Shown here in pieces: positions 33,600-44,779 of a DNA stretch of 64,000 bases. Every line of letters begins with the position of its first letter. Position 1 is the first letter of the stretch. Made by a program: the position numbers and the translations under genes. The DNA is from Hemerocallis citrina (taxonomy: Eukaryota; Streptophyta; Magnoliopsida; Asparagales; Asphodelaceae), in contig CM030359.1 in assembly GCA_017893485.1 (NCBI GenBank), forward strand, positions 30,756,430 to 30,820,429, given 5' to 3'. The notes under the pieces were generated by a model. It had not been told where the DNA came from, did no database searches, and was given only the letters and a program-made list of their open reading frames with translations.

Positions 33600-34385
33600 C
33601 TACCCCAGGCTTTTCCAACAAATTTTGGGGGCTCGACGCTCGGATGACACCGCGAGCCCCAAAAGCCTCTCCTACAAACTTGAGGCTCGACGCTCGGATG
33701 ACACCGCGAGCCACAAAAGCTTCTCCAACAAGCTTGAGGCTCGGCGCTCGGATGGCACCGTGAGCCCCAAAAGCTTCTCCTACAAGCTTGAGGCTCGGCG
33801 CTCGGATGGCACCGCGAGCCATAAATACTTTTCCAACAAGCTTGAGGCTCGGTGCTCGGATGGCACCGCGAGCCCTAAAAGCTTCCCCAACAGGCTTGAG
33901 GCTCAGCGCTCGGATGGCAACGCGAGCCACAAAAGCTTCTCCTATGAACTCGAAGCTCGGTGCTCGGATGACACCGCGAGCCACAAAAGCTTCCCCAACA
34001 AGCTTGAGGCTCGGCGCTCGGATGACACCGCAAGCCCCAAAAGCTTCCCCAACAAGCTTGAGGCTCGGCGCTCGGATGGCAATGCGAGCCACAAAAGCTT
34101 CTCCTATGAACTCGAAGCTCGACGCTCGGATGACACCGCGAGCCACAAAAGCTTCCCCAACAAGCTTGAGGCTCGGCGCTCGAATGACACCGCGAGCCAC
34201 AAAAGATTTCTCAACAAGCTTGAGGCTCGGCGCTCGGATGACACCGTGAGCCACAAAAGCTTCTCCGACAAGCTTGAGGCTCTGCGCTTGGATGACACCG
34301 CGAGCCACAAAAGCTTCCCCAACAAACTTGAGGCTCGTCGCTTGGATGGCACCGCGAGCCATAAAGACTTTTCCAACAAGTGAGG
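33600..34385 (+). repeat. 54-bp tandem repeat, about 14 copies
   Basis: Each unit contains aagcttgaggctcggcgctc, ggatgacaccgcgagccac and aaaagc with few differences. As 54 is a multiple of three and stop-free, open frames of about 250 codons run along both strands; they are by-products. The array lies upstream of the antisense gene's promoter and before the 3' LTR. HindIII-like AAGCTT occurs in most units. Confidence 0.95.
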
Positions 34386-34800
34386 GGGCTCATCTCCCGA
34401 CCCTCGATGCTCGGCTAAGCGGGCTCCTACTCTTCAGATCTCGACGTCCCCTAGCTTTTCCAACAAGTGAGGGGGCTCGTCTTTCGACCTTCGATGCTCG
34501 GCTAAGCGAGCTCCTACTCTTCAGATCTCGACGTCCCCTAGCTTTTCCAACAAATGAGGGGGCTCGTCTTCCGACCCTTGGCGTTCGGCTAAGCGAGCTC
34601 CTACTCTTTAGATCTCGACGTCCCTTAGCTTTTTCCAACAAGTGAGGGGGCTCATCTTCCGACCCTCCACGCTCGTCTAAGCGAGCTCCTACTCTTCAGA
34701 TCTCGACGTCCCCTAGCTTTTCCAACAAGTGAGGGGCTCGTCTTCCGACCCTCAACGCTCGGCTAAACGAGCTCCTGCTCTCCGACACTCGACGCCCCTC
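34377..34800 (+). repeat. 87-bp tandem repeat, about 4.7 copies
   Basis: Units contain caacaagtgagggggctcgt, ggctaagcgagctcctactc and cagatctcgacgtcccctag, starting at about 34377, 34464, 34551, 34639 and 34726. Non-coding; adjacent to the 54-bp array, with which it shares the ttttccaacaag junction. Confidence 0.9.
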
Positions 34801-34940
34801 ATGATTCCAAAAGGGGATCCCCTTCATCCTACCCCGCTGGCCTCTCCAGGAAGATACAGACCCCATTCTTCGCCGTACACACCGCTCCGCTCTTTCTACA
34901 GAGGCAAAAACCATTCCTTCACGGCTGGATTATCCAGCCC

Positions 34941-35483
34941 TCCAGGAGTGGGAGGCTCCTGATATGGGTCAGATGACGTGGCCTCTCCTGGGCCACCAGA
35001 TCCCCTCAAAACCCGCTCTCCCCTGATCATCAGATCAACCCAGAGCCTCATGGGCTTCTGCCAAGTCAGGCCCACGATCAAACGGGTCCAAACCCGGCCC
35101 AGCAGGATCTCAGACCCCGGTTGCTCTGTCTATAAATATCAGACCCCCTCCCCCACTGGCAAGGTGATCAATCTTTCGCCTCTAAAAACTCTAGCTACTG
35201 TTGCTTTCCAGTAACTAACTAGACCGTTGGAGCGCCTGCCACCGAGATCTCTCCCGATGTTTCTAGGCCGAGTACAGGTACACGAAACCGAGCCGAGTTC
35301 CCCTAGATCCGGGCCGAGCTGCTGGATCCGAACCGAGCCGAGCATCCGTCTTCCAACTCACTCCCGCTATTCCTGGGCCATCCCCCGCCGAGAGTCGAGC
35401 ATATAGCCAGTACCGCGACTTTCCCTAAAACAAATTGAGAGAACTCACACCTGTTGCAGCCACCCCAAAAACAAACCGCATCA
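34941..35483 (+). repeat. Polypurine tract and 3' LTR (524 bp) of the Tat element
   Basis: The purine-rich ccaggagtgggaggctcc is followed at 34960 by TGATATGGGTCAGATG, and the LTR ends AAACCGCATCA at 35483. TATAAATA lies near 35134. The unrelated A+T-rich sequence right after fixes the element's end. Confidence 0.88.
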
Positions 35484-36287
35484 TCTCCTATGACATACTA
35501 AAAAATTATTATCCGTAATTAAAATTCACAATTTACCCCGTTCAAGTTGATCTTTATATCATAAAATATAGAATTAAAAAGAACTACTAAATTTAAATAT
35601 ATTTGGCCTATCAATGAAGTTGCAAAATAAATGGTTTTTCAACAATACGATTATAGCGATCATTAAATACATCGGCAAAATACTTGCAACTTTGATAATA
35701 TTTTCATCCTCATATTTTATGACATGTTAAACGGTGTGAATCATGCATTTTGAACGAGGGTAGGATTTTTAAGGTGCCTTAGAAGGAAATTTCTTCCAAA
35801 GCCACCTTTCCTTCTGTTTTCTCTAACAAATAAGTGTCATACATATATGAAAGCATACAATGTTCGTACATCCATAATTACAAATAGCTGCAAGTTCGCG
35901 GTACAAACAAACAAGCCCACAACTTCTATCCCATAAATTACCACAAAATAGCATCAAATTCATGACCTTAAAACTTCGAAAGGTTTTATTTTACACTAGA
36001 ATACCAGAAATAAATTGACATCTCTGGTGGTGAATCAAAACTAATACATTAGCTTCAAAAATTATTCCCCTCAAAATTGTTCACGTCAATTAAACTTGTG
36101 ATGAGGACAGATTACAAGAAGTATGAGAACAGTAATGACCCAAAACAAAAGATTGACCCTACTCCTTCCTGATCGACGTCCCCTTGCATGAAAAATGCCA
36201 TTTCCTCCCTGTTTTCCTTTTTTTTTTCTCTCTTTTTTATCATAAATGCAACTCACTGACGAAGAGTGAGGTGTTCCTGGTTCGAAT
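35484..36287. other. A+T-rich spacer and probable 3' untranslated region of the LYR gene
   Basis: No coding region. The part nearest 36287 should be the 3' untranslated region and terminator of the minus-strand LYR gene, but no polyadenylation signal can be assigned with confidence. A T-rich run is at 36220-36240. Confidence 0.4.
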
Positions 36288-39200
36288 TTAGGCTTGGTAA
36301 ACATCAGGAAGCTGAAGCCCGACACTAGCAGCAGATTTGTTTAGAATCTTCTTCATTTCATCAGATCGGTCCACCGCAATATTATATGAGAACAACAATT
36401 CCTGAATAATATTATAAAAATTTATTAAAGTCGGGAAGAAAAAGGATAGCAGATGTTTGAAACAGTAAGCAATCAAATATGTTTCATGCAAGCATTTATC
36501 ACTAGTTCAGAAGTTGGAATAACCCGACATGTATAATGCAACAAGAAAAATATATCCAATTTTTAGCCAAATAATCATCTTGGTTCTCTTGAATGGTAAG
36601 TTACTAATCTTTCTCACAAAATCGGATTTCAAAGGAAAAATGAACCCTCATATCTATACAAGGTAAATGGAAATTTCATCGTATAAAGTAATTATCATAA
36701 AGAGTTGTAGGCCACTCCATGGATGATCCGCAACATTCATCAACATCTCCATTTACTAGGAAGTATATGCAGTATCAATCAACTGGATTGGAAACCTCAT
36801 ACCATGTATCAAGTCGTCCCAATTTGTTCTATACTCAACTATTGAAAGACTGTTCCTGGTGCAACTACTTGAACCTTGATAGACTAGTGATCCCTAGAAA
36901 CCATCCCGTTATGTTATACAGATACAGCTTAAGATTGATTATAATCATGCAATAAGAGAAAACTTTCTCAAATCGAAATTAATACTAGATTGTTGCACAA
37001 AAACTGAGTTTACTTCGCCATCCAATAGTTACATGTAAGTTCAAAAATTTCAAGCATTTGCAAGATCAAATGTAAGTTAACTGCAGATAGATATAGAAGC
37101 ATATATTGATATAATGTGAGTAATTCAACAGTATCATAAAAACGGCAAGCATTAACAGCTACACCCAGCAAATAAAGATTGAATTGTGATGACTCAGCCA
37201 ATATTGGAAGCTAGGATACACTATGGCTTGAAGGGCATGTAGAAGGCATGCCTTCCACGTAATTTGAATGCTTCAATTCAAGGATTCATACTTTATGGGG
37301 TCACTTGAAGGATGTTCAGTGATATATCTGATCATGATGGTCTGGTCTCAATGACTTTGAATGATCTCTGACAAACATCACTTACATCATCAACCTCCGA
37401 CAAACAACAGTAAGTACATTATTTGACAAAACTACTTCTCATCTGTCAACAATGCCTCTGTCACTGTCACCACAGCCATTTGCATCATGTTGACGTATGG
37501 CATACTGCATACATCTCTTTCTATAGGTAAGCATTTTTTCCCCCTCTATTGATTTTGATTAGCTGATCTCTTTTACTCATAACGATAATTGTTTTTCCTT
37601 TTCGATTTAATAGTCTTGTTCTCTCCTTTTCAATTTCTCTATTCCTTAAAATGTAATGCCCTACGCCAAATGACTAACTGTACGAAACCTTCAAATTACC
37701 TACAAATTATGGCATTCTCCAAGGTTTTATTCTAAATAGAAAATCACGAGTAACCTTCAAAATCACAAGCAATTTTCAGCAATGATCTAACAAGTACACA
37801 AAGAGCTATAAAGTGAAAGAGAAAACAATGACAAATCTCCTCCACCCATACTTACAGAATTACCATCACCACCATCACATAAAATCCATCACATAGGAAA
37901 CCATGGACAACAAGACGGTTTTCCATAAAATTTAATAAGTCTGCAAGAAACTCTACCTGAACAATGAAACTTTCTCAAGAAACCTCCAAAATTTTCCCCG
38001 ACAAAGAGACTAGAAGAATGGTGAAGTCAAAAGATTTTACAGGGAAGGATTCATCGTATTATAAGCCAAATAGCCATAGATGTACAATTGTTTATTACAA
38101 GAGTAAACTGTAATGGAACAAAGTTGCAATTATTCACTATGAATAGTACTTCTTCAATGTTTGTCTGTGATCTTACTTGTTCAACTTTCTAGTCCTGTTA
38201 TGTCTAAGGCTTACAGATCACGTCCAATTCCTATCAATATCCAATTATGCAAATATAGAGGGGAGGAATAATGGTGGCAAACAATACCATTGAATCACCT
38301 GTTAACCTATTATCCCATGTGTAGTACACCCTATATATTTAGATCCCTATTTTAACAATCCATTAACAAATAAACAATACTTGGTAAATAGATTTTTCCA
38401 TTCCCTGACTATGTTTTGTCATGCCAAAAGATGTCCAGAGACAGTACGCATATGGGGGTACGCTAAGATAACTAAAGGTACCCATAATTATCTTAACTTC
38501 GGTTTGTTTTTTGCTTTGATTTGGAGTGGAAATACCTTCATCCACCTCCAATGTTCATATTCCTATTAACTCCATCCTCATTTTCTTTTCCCTCTGTTTT
38601 TTAATTTTCCTCACTCCTAGAATATCATAGCAGGTTCTAATCCTCTTTGTCTGAGCATCAACCATGAATTGCTAGGGTCAGGGTTCTCATCCTCCACCAA
38701 GAAGGGAATAGACACGGAACTGATAATAGTCGAACACATGGAGCATTCTGATCCATAATATATGGTTATTAGTAGTTCAGGTTACCATCATCTCTACTAA
38801 TATAACTCGAGTTGTTAACAAGAGTTGTCAAAGTTGTGTAATTTGTAGACAAACCAACTTAATCTAATCTGCACCACACAATTTTTAAGTAGGAGTTAAT
38901 ATTAACCATCAATTTACCCAATTGTTGTCCATTACCATAATACCCTCAAAGTTCAAATTCACTCGCGACATAATTATTTACAACAGTACCATTCGTATAA
39001 AATAAAAGTTAGTGGCATGAACAGTATGAGCTTAAGGAAAAAAGGGTGTGCATCGCACATGCAAATTACTAGTTTTATAAACGGAGCTCGTAACAATGAG
39101 AATGAGCAAGGCTACATATAAATATAATCACAGAATTCACCACTAATACATACTGATAAATTCCTCTCACATCCACTTATTTCAGCTCACATGTTCCCTC

Positions 39201-39893
39201 TTTCTTAATTTTCTAATATCCCATCCTAAAATCACTCGCTACACGCTAACACCTTACCTTAACTTTGAACTTAAACACATCTACAAAACAAAACTTTGTC
39301 TACACTTAGAATGCCCGCAAACCTACACAAACTAAGTTTTCCATACCTCTACCTACACCAAAAATTACCTACACTACCACAACTCTACGCCTAAAATATC
39401 CCTCAAAGCTCGAGCATGTAATGACTATGTGCCTAACATGCACAAAACCCACTAAAAGTTTCTCCTTTCTTAATTCCTCATCTCATAATACAATTAATAA
39501 CCAAAATGCTCCGAAAAAAAAATTAAAAAATTAAAAAAAAAAGTAAATGGAGTTGAAATGATCGACCTTATGGTGGTGGACGCTACTGAGCAAGAAGGCG
39601 TAATCCCGAGCAAGATTCAATCTTTTTTGGATGGAGATGGGATCGGAGAGTGTGGAATTGGATCGGAACTGGTGGGTTATGAAATCCCTGAATTGGGTCT
39701 TTTTGTGGCCCTCTTTGCCGATGTGCTTGTCGACGGTTTTGAGGAGTTGGCGGTAGATCTTCGCTGCTTCTTTCATTGCGGGAATTAGGGTTTGAGGATT
39801 GAGAAATTGGGGGGTTTTGGTTTGGGGGAAAATGGAGGTTGAAGATGCCGATGGGGTTTGATTAAGGGTGAAAGTGAAACTGGTTTGGGTCAT
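36288..39893 (-). CDS. Mitochondrial LYR-motif protein (complex 1 LYR family), two exons
   Basis: Exon 1 spans 39567-39893 and exon 2 36288-36401 (minus), joined in phase 0 across a 3.2-kb intron with donor AAG|GTCGAT and acceptor ATTCAG|GAA, giving 146 residues. From residue 40 the protein reads MKEAAKIYRQLLKTVDKHIG, an LYR-type motif (IYR) on a first helix, then FRDFITHQFR, QKRLNLARDYAFLL, and in exon 2 LLFSYNIAVDRSDEMKKIL and AASVGLQLPDVY. LYR proteins are small mitochondrial matrix factors that help assemble Fe-S proteins or respiratory complexes through acyl carrier protein and HSC20. It resembles the plant EMB1793 type (At1g76060). Residues 1-39 are Ser/Thr-rich and may be a transit peptide; start at the internal Met (39776) is the alternative, which the paralogue fragment at 15282 favours. 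No disabling mutation is seen, so this is the best candidate for a live host gene here. Confidence 0.82.
36402..39566 (-). other. 3.2-kb intron of the LYR gene
   Basis: Bounded by GT (39566-39565) and AG (36403-36402) on the minus strand. Apart from a 282-bp Helitron at 38791-39072 I see no element ends and no additional exon; the small open frames inside are random. The stretch just inside the donor (39510-39545) is A-rich. Confidence 0.7.
38791..39072 (+). mobile_element. Non-autonomous Helitron (282 bp) in the LYR intron
   Basis: Begins TCTCTACTAATATAACTCG after an A and ends with the hairpin GTGTGCATCGCACA, then tgcaaattaCTAG before a T. The A|T insertion site, 5' TC and 3' hairpin plus CTAG are the Helitron signature. 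The start is similar to the Helitron at 40575. Confidence 0.72.
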
Positions 39894-39973
39894 TTGGATG
39901 GTTATGGGTCAAGTATGGAACCCGGCCCGATATAACTTACCGATAGTGTTCTTACATTGAGATTGGTACGTTG

Positions 39974-41303
39974 TAGGGGTGGGCATCGGTCGGTATCCGA
40001 CCTAATATGGACCATCCACTACCAATTCAAAGAAAATCGGTTTTTTAATTTTCTCATCTGCAACCAATCCGAACCTTAATTGGATCGGTTTCCATCCAAG
40101 CCGATTAAGCTCGGTTTGGATTGGATTGGATGTTCGGTATGGCGTGCTACTTTTCACCTTCAACATCATTCATAATTTTGTTGAAATTTAAAAGATCAAC
40201 TTCATTCAAACTTGAGAAACAACCTGTTATTTGTTATTCAGAAATGAATTTAAAATGAAGATTCATAAAACCACAAGTTATTAATGAATTTTGCACTAAT
40301 TATTTGAGATGATGACGTTTAAATGAGTGAGATAAACTGCTTTTTCACTTCCATACTTCTGTAATCTTAGTTTATTATCATAAAAGAAATATCAATAACC
40401 ATAGCTAATTGAATTTCAGGTGCAATAAAAAAAGATTTAGAAAATAATTTCTGTTTGACTTGATTAAAGTAACTACTAAATGCTACATCAACTTTATGAT
40501 TCTGTTAAGTTGGGTCACACTGTAAATCAAGCATTTCTCAACAACATAACACATAGGATTATGGAGAACCAAAATCTCTACTATTTTAATGGGAGAGTTG
40601 GGGCTGTAAACAAACAAACCCTAATTTTGTAACTGAGCAAACCCATGTAATATACGGCCACACTAAATCCACCAAACATATCCGTGTGATGCACGTGCAG
40701 CCTCTAAAAAAGGAATATTTTAGCAAATGCCCCCATTTAAAATGTGAAAATTAACATATACCCCTACTATTTTTAAATACTAAGAAATACTCCTATCTCT
40801 AATATTATAATGGGAGAAGGCCTTAGTGTCATTTGTAAATGTTTTGTCAATCTATCAACCCGTGCAATACACGTGCATAACTATTATAAAGGAGGTTCTA
40901 AGTTCAAATTCAGATTATGTCTAAATTTTTATTTTAAAAAACAATATTTATTAAGACGTGCATTGCACGTGTAAATTACTAGTATAGGTAGAACAACTGC
41001 TCGGTTTGTATTAAAGAAATTAAAAAAGACTGTTTGTATCTCAAGGAAAATGAGAAATGACTATTTGTATATTCAAGAAATTAAAGGAGAACTATATTTT
41101 TTATAGACTTATGCATAGAGGTATGGTCGGTTCGGTTTCATCGGTTATTTGAAAGCCTCATCCAACAACTGAACCGGTCCAAATTGTTATTGAAGATCAA
41201 GAGCCGATCCAATCCAAACCCCCAATTGGTTCGGTTAAAAACCGGTCGGTTCGGGTTGGATTAGTTCGGATTGGTTGGTTCGGATAATAGTTGTCCACCC
41301 CTA
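39974..41303 (-). mobile_element. Non-autonomous hAT element, copy 2, with perfect 8-bp TSD
   Basis: Plus-strand ends are TAGGGGTGGGCATCGG and GTTGTCCACCCCTA; both sides carry gtacgttg (39966-39973 and 41304-41311). It is the complement of copy 1 (2572-3472) over its whole length, plus 408 bp contributed by a nested Helitron. It sits about 80 bp upstream of the LYR start codon side, so it may overlap that gene's promoter. Confidence 0.92.
40575..40982 (+). mobile_element. Helitron nested in the hAT element (408 bp)
   Basis: Comparison with hAT copy 1 shows an extra 408 bp inserted between A and T. It starts TCTCTACTATTTTAATGGG and ends with the hairpin CGTGCATTGCACG, gtaaattaCTAG, then T. 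A second Helitron-like start, TCTCTAATATTATAATGGG, lies inside at 40796, so this may be two elements, one within the other, sharing one 3' end. Confidence 0.85.
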
Positions 41304-41311
41304 GTACGTTG

Positions 41312-41629
41312 TACTTGTACTTGAATACACATATGATTGAGTCTACTAACTTACGATAAGAAAAGTGAATTGCTTCCATATATACACACGTGCGATGCAC
41401 ATATTAGTTGTTTTTAAAAAATTAAAGTAAAAATTTTGATTTACACGATGCAATGCATGCCTTAATAAATAAGATTATAGGCTTCATATTAACTTTTAAA
41501 AATACACAATCGGAGAGTAGAAGTTGCACTTGCGTTGCACGTAAATAGGTAGATTTATAACTCCAACTCTTCCATTATAATAGTTATTATATATTATATT
41601 ATAGATAGATATAGATAGATAGATAATTT
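41312..41629 (-). mobile_element. Degenerate Helitron remnant
   Basis: Contains cacgtgcgatgcacatatt (near 41388), the complement of a Helitron 3' hairpin, and near 41560-41590 aactcttccattataatag, similar to the complement of the family's 5' end. Termini are eroded, so limits are approximate. Confidence 0.45.
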
Positions 41630-41794
41630 ACACGCGTGATGCACATTTAATATATTTAAAATAATTTAAAGTAAAAAATATGACATAATGAGGACTCGAA
41701 CCTAAGACCTTCTTTATATTAGTTATGCTCATGCAATACATGCATTGATAGATTAATAAATGACACCAAGGCCTTTTTCCTATAATATTAGAGA
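41630..41794 (-). mobile_element. Short Helitron copy (about 165 bp)
   Basis: The minus strand starts TCTCTAATATTATAG at 41794 and ends ATCACGCGTGTAAATTATC near 41630. The interior includes aaggtcttaggttcgagtcc, shared with the copy at 45133-45294. The 3' CTAG is degraded. Confidence 0.55.
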
Positions 41795-41902
41795 TTAGAG
41801 ATTATGACTTTTGGACATTCATCCATTAGTAAATAATATTGGAATTCGGTGCATTCCACTTGAGCATGCATGTGATCATTATATGTATTCGAATAAATTG
41901 TA

Positions 41903-42700
41903 TTTTTTTTTTTTTGATGAAACGGATAGATTCTTGCGACTCTAGCCAGACAAACAATAATATTAATCAAAGGAAGTACAAAATAAGTTTTACAAGCTGT
42001 AAAAACACAAGATACAGTGAACCCCCGTAGGGGGCAAAATACAAGCAACCAAATGCAATATTTACAACAACAAAACAGTAAGAAAAGAAACGCGATTACG
42101 ATCGGGGCAGCAGTCGGAGATTGCAACCGCTAGAACATAGACACCCCACGTCCCCCTTGCCAAGGAGAGATGGAAACAGACGCACACGGCTGCAAGAAGA
42201 GTGCGCAAGTCGAGTCACCCACTGAGCATCAATTGGTAGAGCAGACAAAAGCGACGCCAGGTGAACATAGAAAGCCGCTATGGTCATGGGTACCACTGGT
42301 CTCAACTCGAGAAGGGAAATGAACAGCCTAGTAACGGCCAAGCATTAAAAAACCTGCTACACCCCTTAAAATCGCACCGACTTTCTACCACCAAAAACGA
42401 TCGAAACCAAGCGACGAAAGGTGGAAATGAAAGACGCTAAAGAATCTCATTACATGATCAGCAAAAAGGGAAAAATCATAGTAGAGCATCAAAGCCCACA
42501 GAACCAGCATAAGTAAAGAGGAGGTAAGCTCCTTCAAGTCCATTACACAGAAAAGTAGAGCATCACAGAGCCTTCAGGCTAACCAAACACACCATGGCTA
42601 GAAACATACGAAAGGCAAATCACCCCCGAAACTGTTATTCATTGGCAACTCAATTTACCCTATTATCTCTAATACAACATGCGATCTGAAAGATAAAAAA
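41903..42700 (-). mobile_element. 3' end of a LINE-type element with poly(A) tail
   Basis: A 13-T run at 41903-41915 is the complement of a poly(A) tail. Immediately before it on the minus strand is TTGTTTGTCTGGCTAGAGTC...CCGTTTCATC, followed upstream by a GTTTTTACAGC and a CCCCCTACGGGGG hairpin, which is typical of plant LINE 3' regions. I recognise no RT blocks in the rest, so the extent to about 42700 is a guess. Confidence 0.5.
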
Positions 42701-43067
42701 GAAGGGGGGAAGAAAACGGCAGACATTCCAATCTACCAAAAATTTCAACTTCAAAAATTTCGACGTCGTCTAAAGGGAAGAAAGTGGCAAGGGCTGACGA
42801 AGAGGATATTGGATCATCATCCAAGTCAAATGAGGAGTTTGAACAAAATATTTCATATGATGATAATTCCTCATCCGAGTCTAAGGATGAATTGTAGATA
42901 AATTAAAATTGGTCTAAAAAATCAAATGGGTTGCTTTTGGTTATGTTTGAAATGATTATGACATTTCAAAACTTTAACATTTTAGTTGGATTTTTTTAAC
43001 TTATCGTTATTTTATTTTATTTTGAATTAGATATGCGAAACTTTGTGATGGTTTCCATTTCTATAAC
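42701..43067. other. A+T-rich spacer
   Basis: No gene or element terminus seen. It ends at the 8-bp target duplication of the next hAT element. Confidence 0.5.
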
Positions 43068-44685
43068 TAGCACTGGTAACGGGTCGGGTCGGGTCGGGTA
43101 GCTCAATACCCGGATCCGGACCCGGTCATTGACGGGTCCAAATACTGGACCCGGACTCAGACCCATGAAATTGGGTCCGGGTCCGGGTCCGGGTCCGGTT
43201 CCCCACAAGAAATGTTACCCATTCGCTTTCGGGTCCGGGTCCGGGTCCGGGTCCTATTTCTAATCACGGGTCCGGTTCGGATCCGGGTTTTTAAAGCATA
43301 ACACAATATTACATAATATGACTCGTGAAATTGGAGGAGGTTGAGAGTAGATGGTTCCCGTGAAGAGAAGAGAGGGCAGGACTATAGTCGTGCAACTCTA
43401 CTTACACTAAGTATGGGATCATACTGCTACCACAACTCCCTGAGTTAATTCCAAGCAGAAAGTTATGCCCAATCACCAAATCAGTTTAGAAGCTGTTAGC
43501 TAGGTACATGTAATGAAATTTAAGTTACAAGCCAAGTCCAGAAATAAGCTTAAACTATAACAAAACAGGAACTCAAAAACTTGATGGCAAGCTGTTGTTT
43601 TCTTATACTGCTTCTCTATCTACAACATGAAGAGCCAATTAGAGTTGCTGCTCACTGAGACTGGATTAAATGCGGTGTCTCCAGCTAGAAGATCCACAGC
43701 ATTCGAGCACTGTGGTGCAGTCGTGATGTATTTCATACTTGTTACTCTCATTTGGTGCATTGAGCAATGAATACCAAAATTTAGCATCACAGATTATAAC
43801 ATCAGCATTACCAAAAGAAGAAGTGAAAGTTATAGAGTTTCTTCCTAGCCACAAGATTGGTATACTGATATGGAAATTAAAAGCCAAGTTTGATCATGAT
43901 TGAAGTTAGAATGGGAATGCCACCATGAGGAGAAAGCTGAAAGCCTCATCAGTGGAATTAGGAAGGGATGAGATATGCAGCTTATGAAGAAAATATTGCC
44001 AAGTGATTGTAGCAAAAGGATATACAAAGAAAATATGGACTGAAGCTGACATGCACAAGATGTGCATGTTATAGCTCCAGTCCAACCCTTGCTCTGTAAC
44101 ATCTCGTTGGGGTTGAGCTTGTTCCAACTTTGCATCCTGATGAAGATTTTCACTTCCACTGGTGCAAAAGATCACCAAGTAGCAGCAGCAAATGGAGACC
44201 TCGCAACCCCCATCAAATAAATAATCTATATGCAGATTTTACTGTAAACACTCCAGAGAGATATCATGCTTCCAGATTAGTTTGTTAAAGACTCCAACTG
44301 TAAGAGAGTAAGTCTTGTAGTGTATAAAGAAGAGCCTCTCTATCTGCAGCAACTAGTGTAGTATTCATTACTCTCCTGAATCTGACCCTCTCATGCTCAA
44401 ATGATGTACTGAGTGGCACTCACTGATTAACCTTTACCTCTATATTTATCTAACGGGTAACGGGTCGGGTCCGGGTCGGGTCCGCTTCGTTTTTTTGTTT
44501 ATTTTTCTATTGCGGGTCCGGGTCCGGGTCCGGGTCGGGTCCAATTTTAGGGGACCCAGACCCGACCCGAAATTTCAACGGGTAGTAATTTAGGACCCAT
44601 ACTCTACCCAAATTAGATCGGGTCGGTTCCGGTCCAACGCCGGGTCCGGGTCGGGTCCGGATTTCGGGTTTTAATACCAATGCCA
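43068..44685. mobile_element. Non-autonomous hAT element with GGGTCC arrays (1618 bp)
   Basis: Ends are TAGCACTGGTAACGGG and TTAATACCAATGCCA, a 12-13 bp imperfect inverted repeat, flanked on both sides by tctataac (43060-43067 and 44686-44693), a perfect 8-bp hAT-type duplication. Both subterminal regions (43070-43290 and 44455-44670) are arrays of GGGTCC/GGGTCGGGTC words in mostly direct orientation. The roughly 1.1-kb middle is ordinary A+T-balanced sequence with open frames I do not recognise (for example minus 43906-44178), possibly captured host DNA. No transposase. Confidence 0.85.
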
Positions 44686-44779
44686 TCTATAACCTATATA
44701 TTTCGTTTGGTTGGTCAATTTTTCAATTTCATTATGTTATATTTTAGTTCATGCATATGCATGTTTGACATCATATAAA

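Larger units (their letters stand above)
22282..35483 (+). mobile_element. Tat-lineage Ty3/gypsy retrotransposon, 13.2 kb, nearly complete
   Basis: Order seen: partial 5' LTR, PBS, gag, protease, RT, RNase H, a second RNase H, integrase, two tandem arrays, a minus-strand extra gene with introns, two more arrays, PPT and 3' LTR. The second RNase H between RNase H and integrase, together with an antisense gene similar to the putative gypsy-type transposon domain (Pfam Transposase_28), points to the Tat (Ogre/Retand-like) lineage. The left LTR lacks its first ~70 bp, so no target duplication can be checked. The coding regions have about eight stops and a few frameshifts, so it is non-autonomous now. 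The two LTRs differ at roughly one base in ten by eye, so the insertion is old. Confidence 0.9.

Noticed and set aside
33589..34383. Open frames of about 250 codons on both strands
   Set aside because: They come from a 54-bp stop-free tandem unit; the predicted proteins are simple 18-residue repeats with no family resemblance.
36719..38569. Small frames inside the LYR intron as extra exons
   Set aside because: No matching splice sites or family resemblance; exon 1 and exon 2 already join in phase and complete the conserved protein.
41690..41715. tRNA B-box-like word (complement ggttcgagtcc)
   Set aside because: No A box at the right distance and no cloverleaf; the word is part of a short Helitron repeated at 45190 with mutations.
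42096..42341. Minus-strand 81-codon frame as a gene
   Set aside because: Lies just upstream of a poly(A)-ended LINE 3' region and shows no recognised domain.
43666..44178. Overlapping minus-strand frames in the GGGTCC-ended hAT element as a known gene
   Set aside because: I could not match them to any family, and they overlap each other in different frames; kept only as possible captured DNA.
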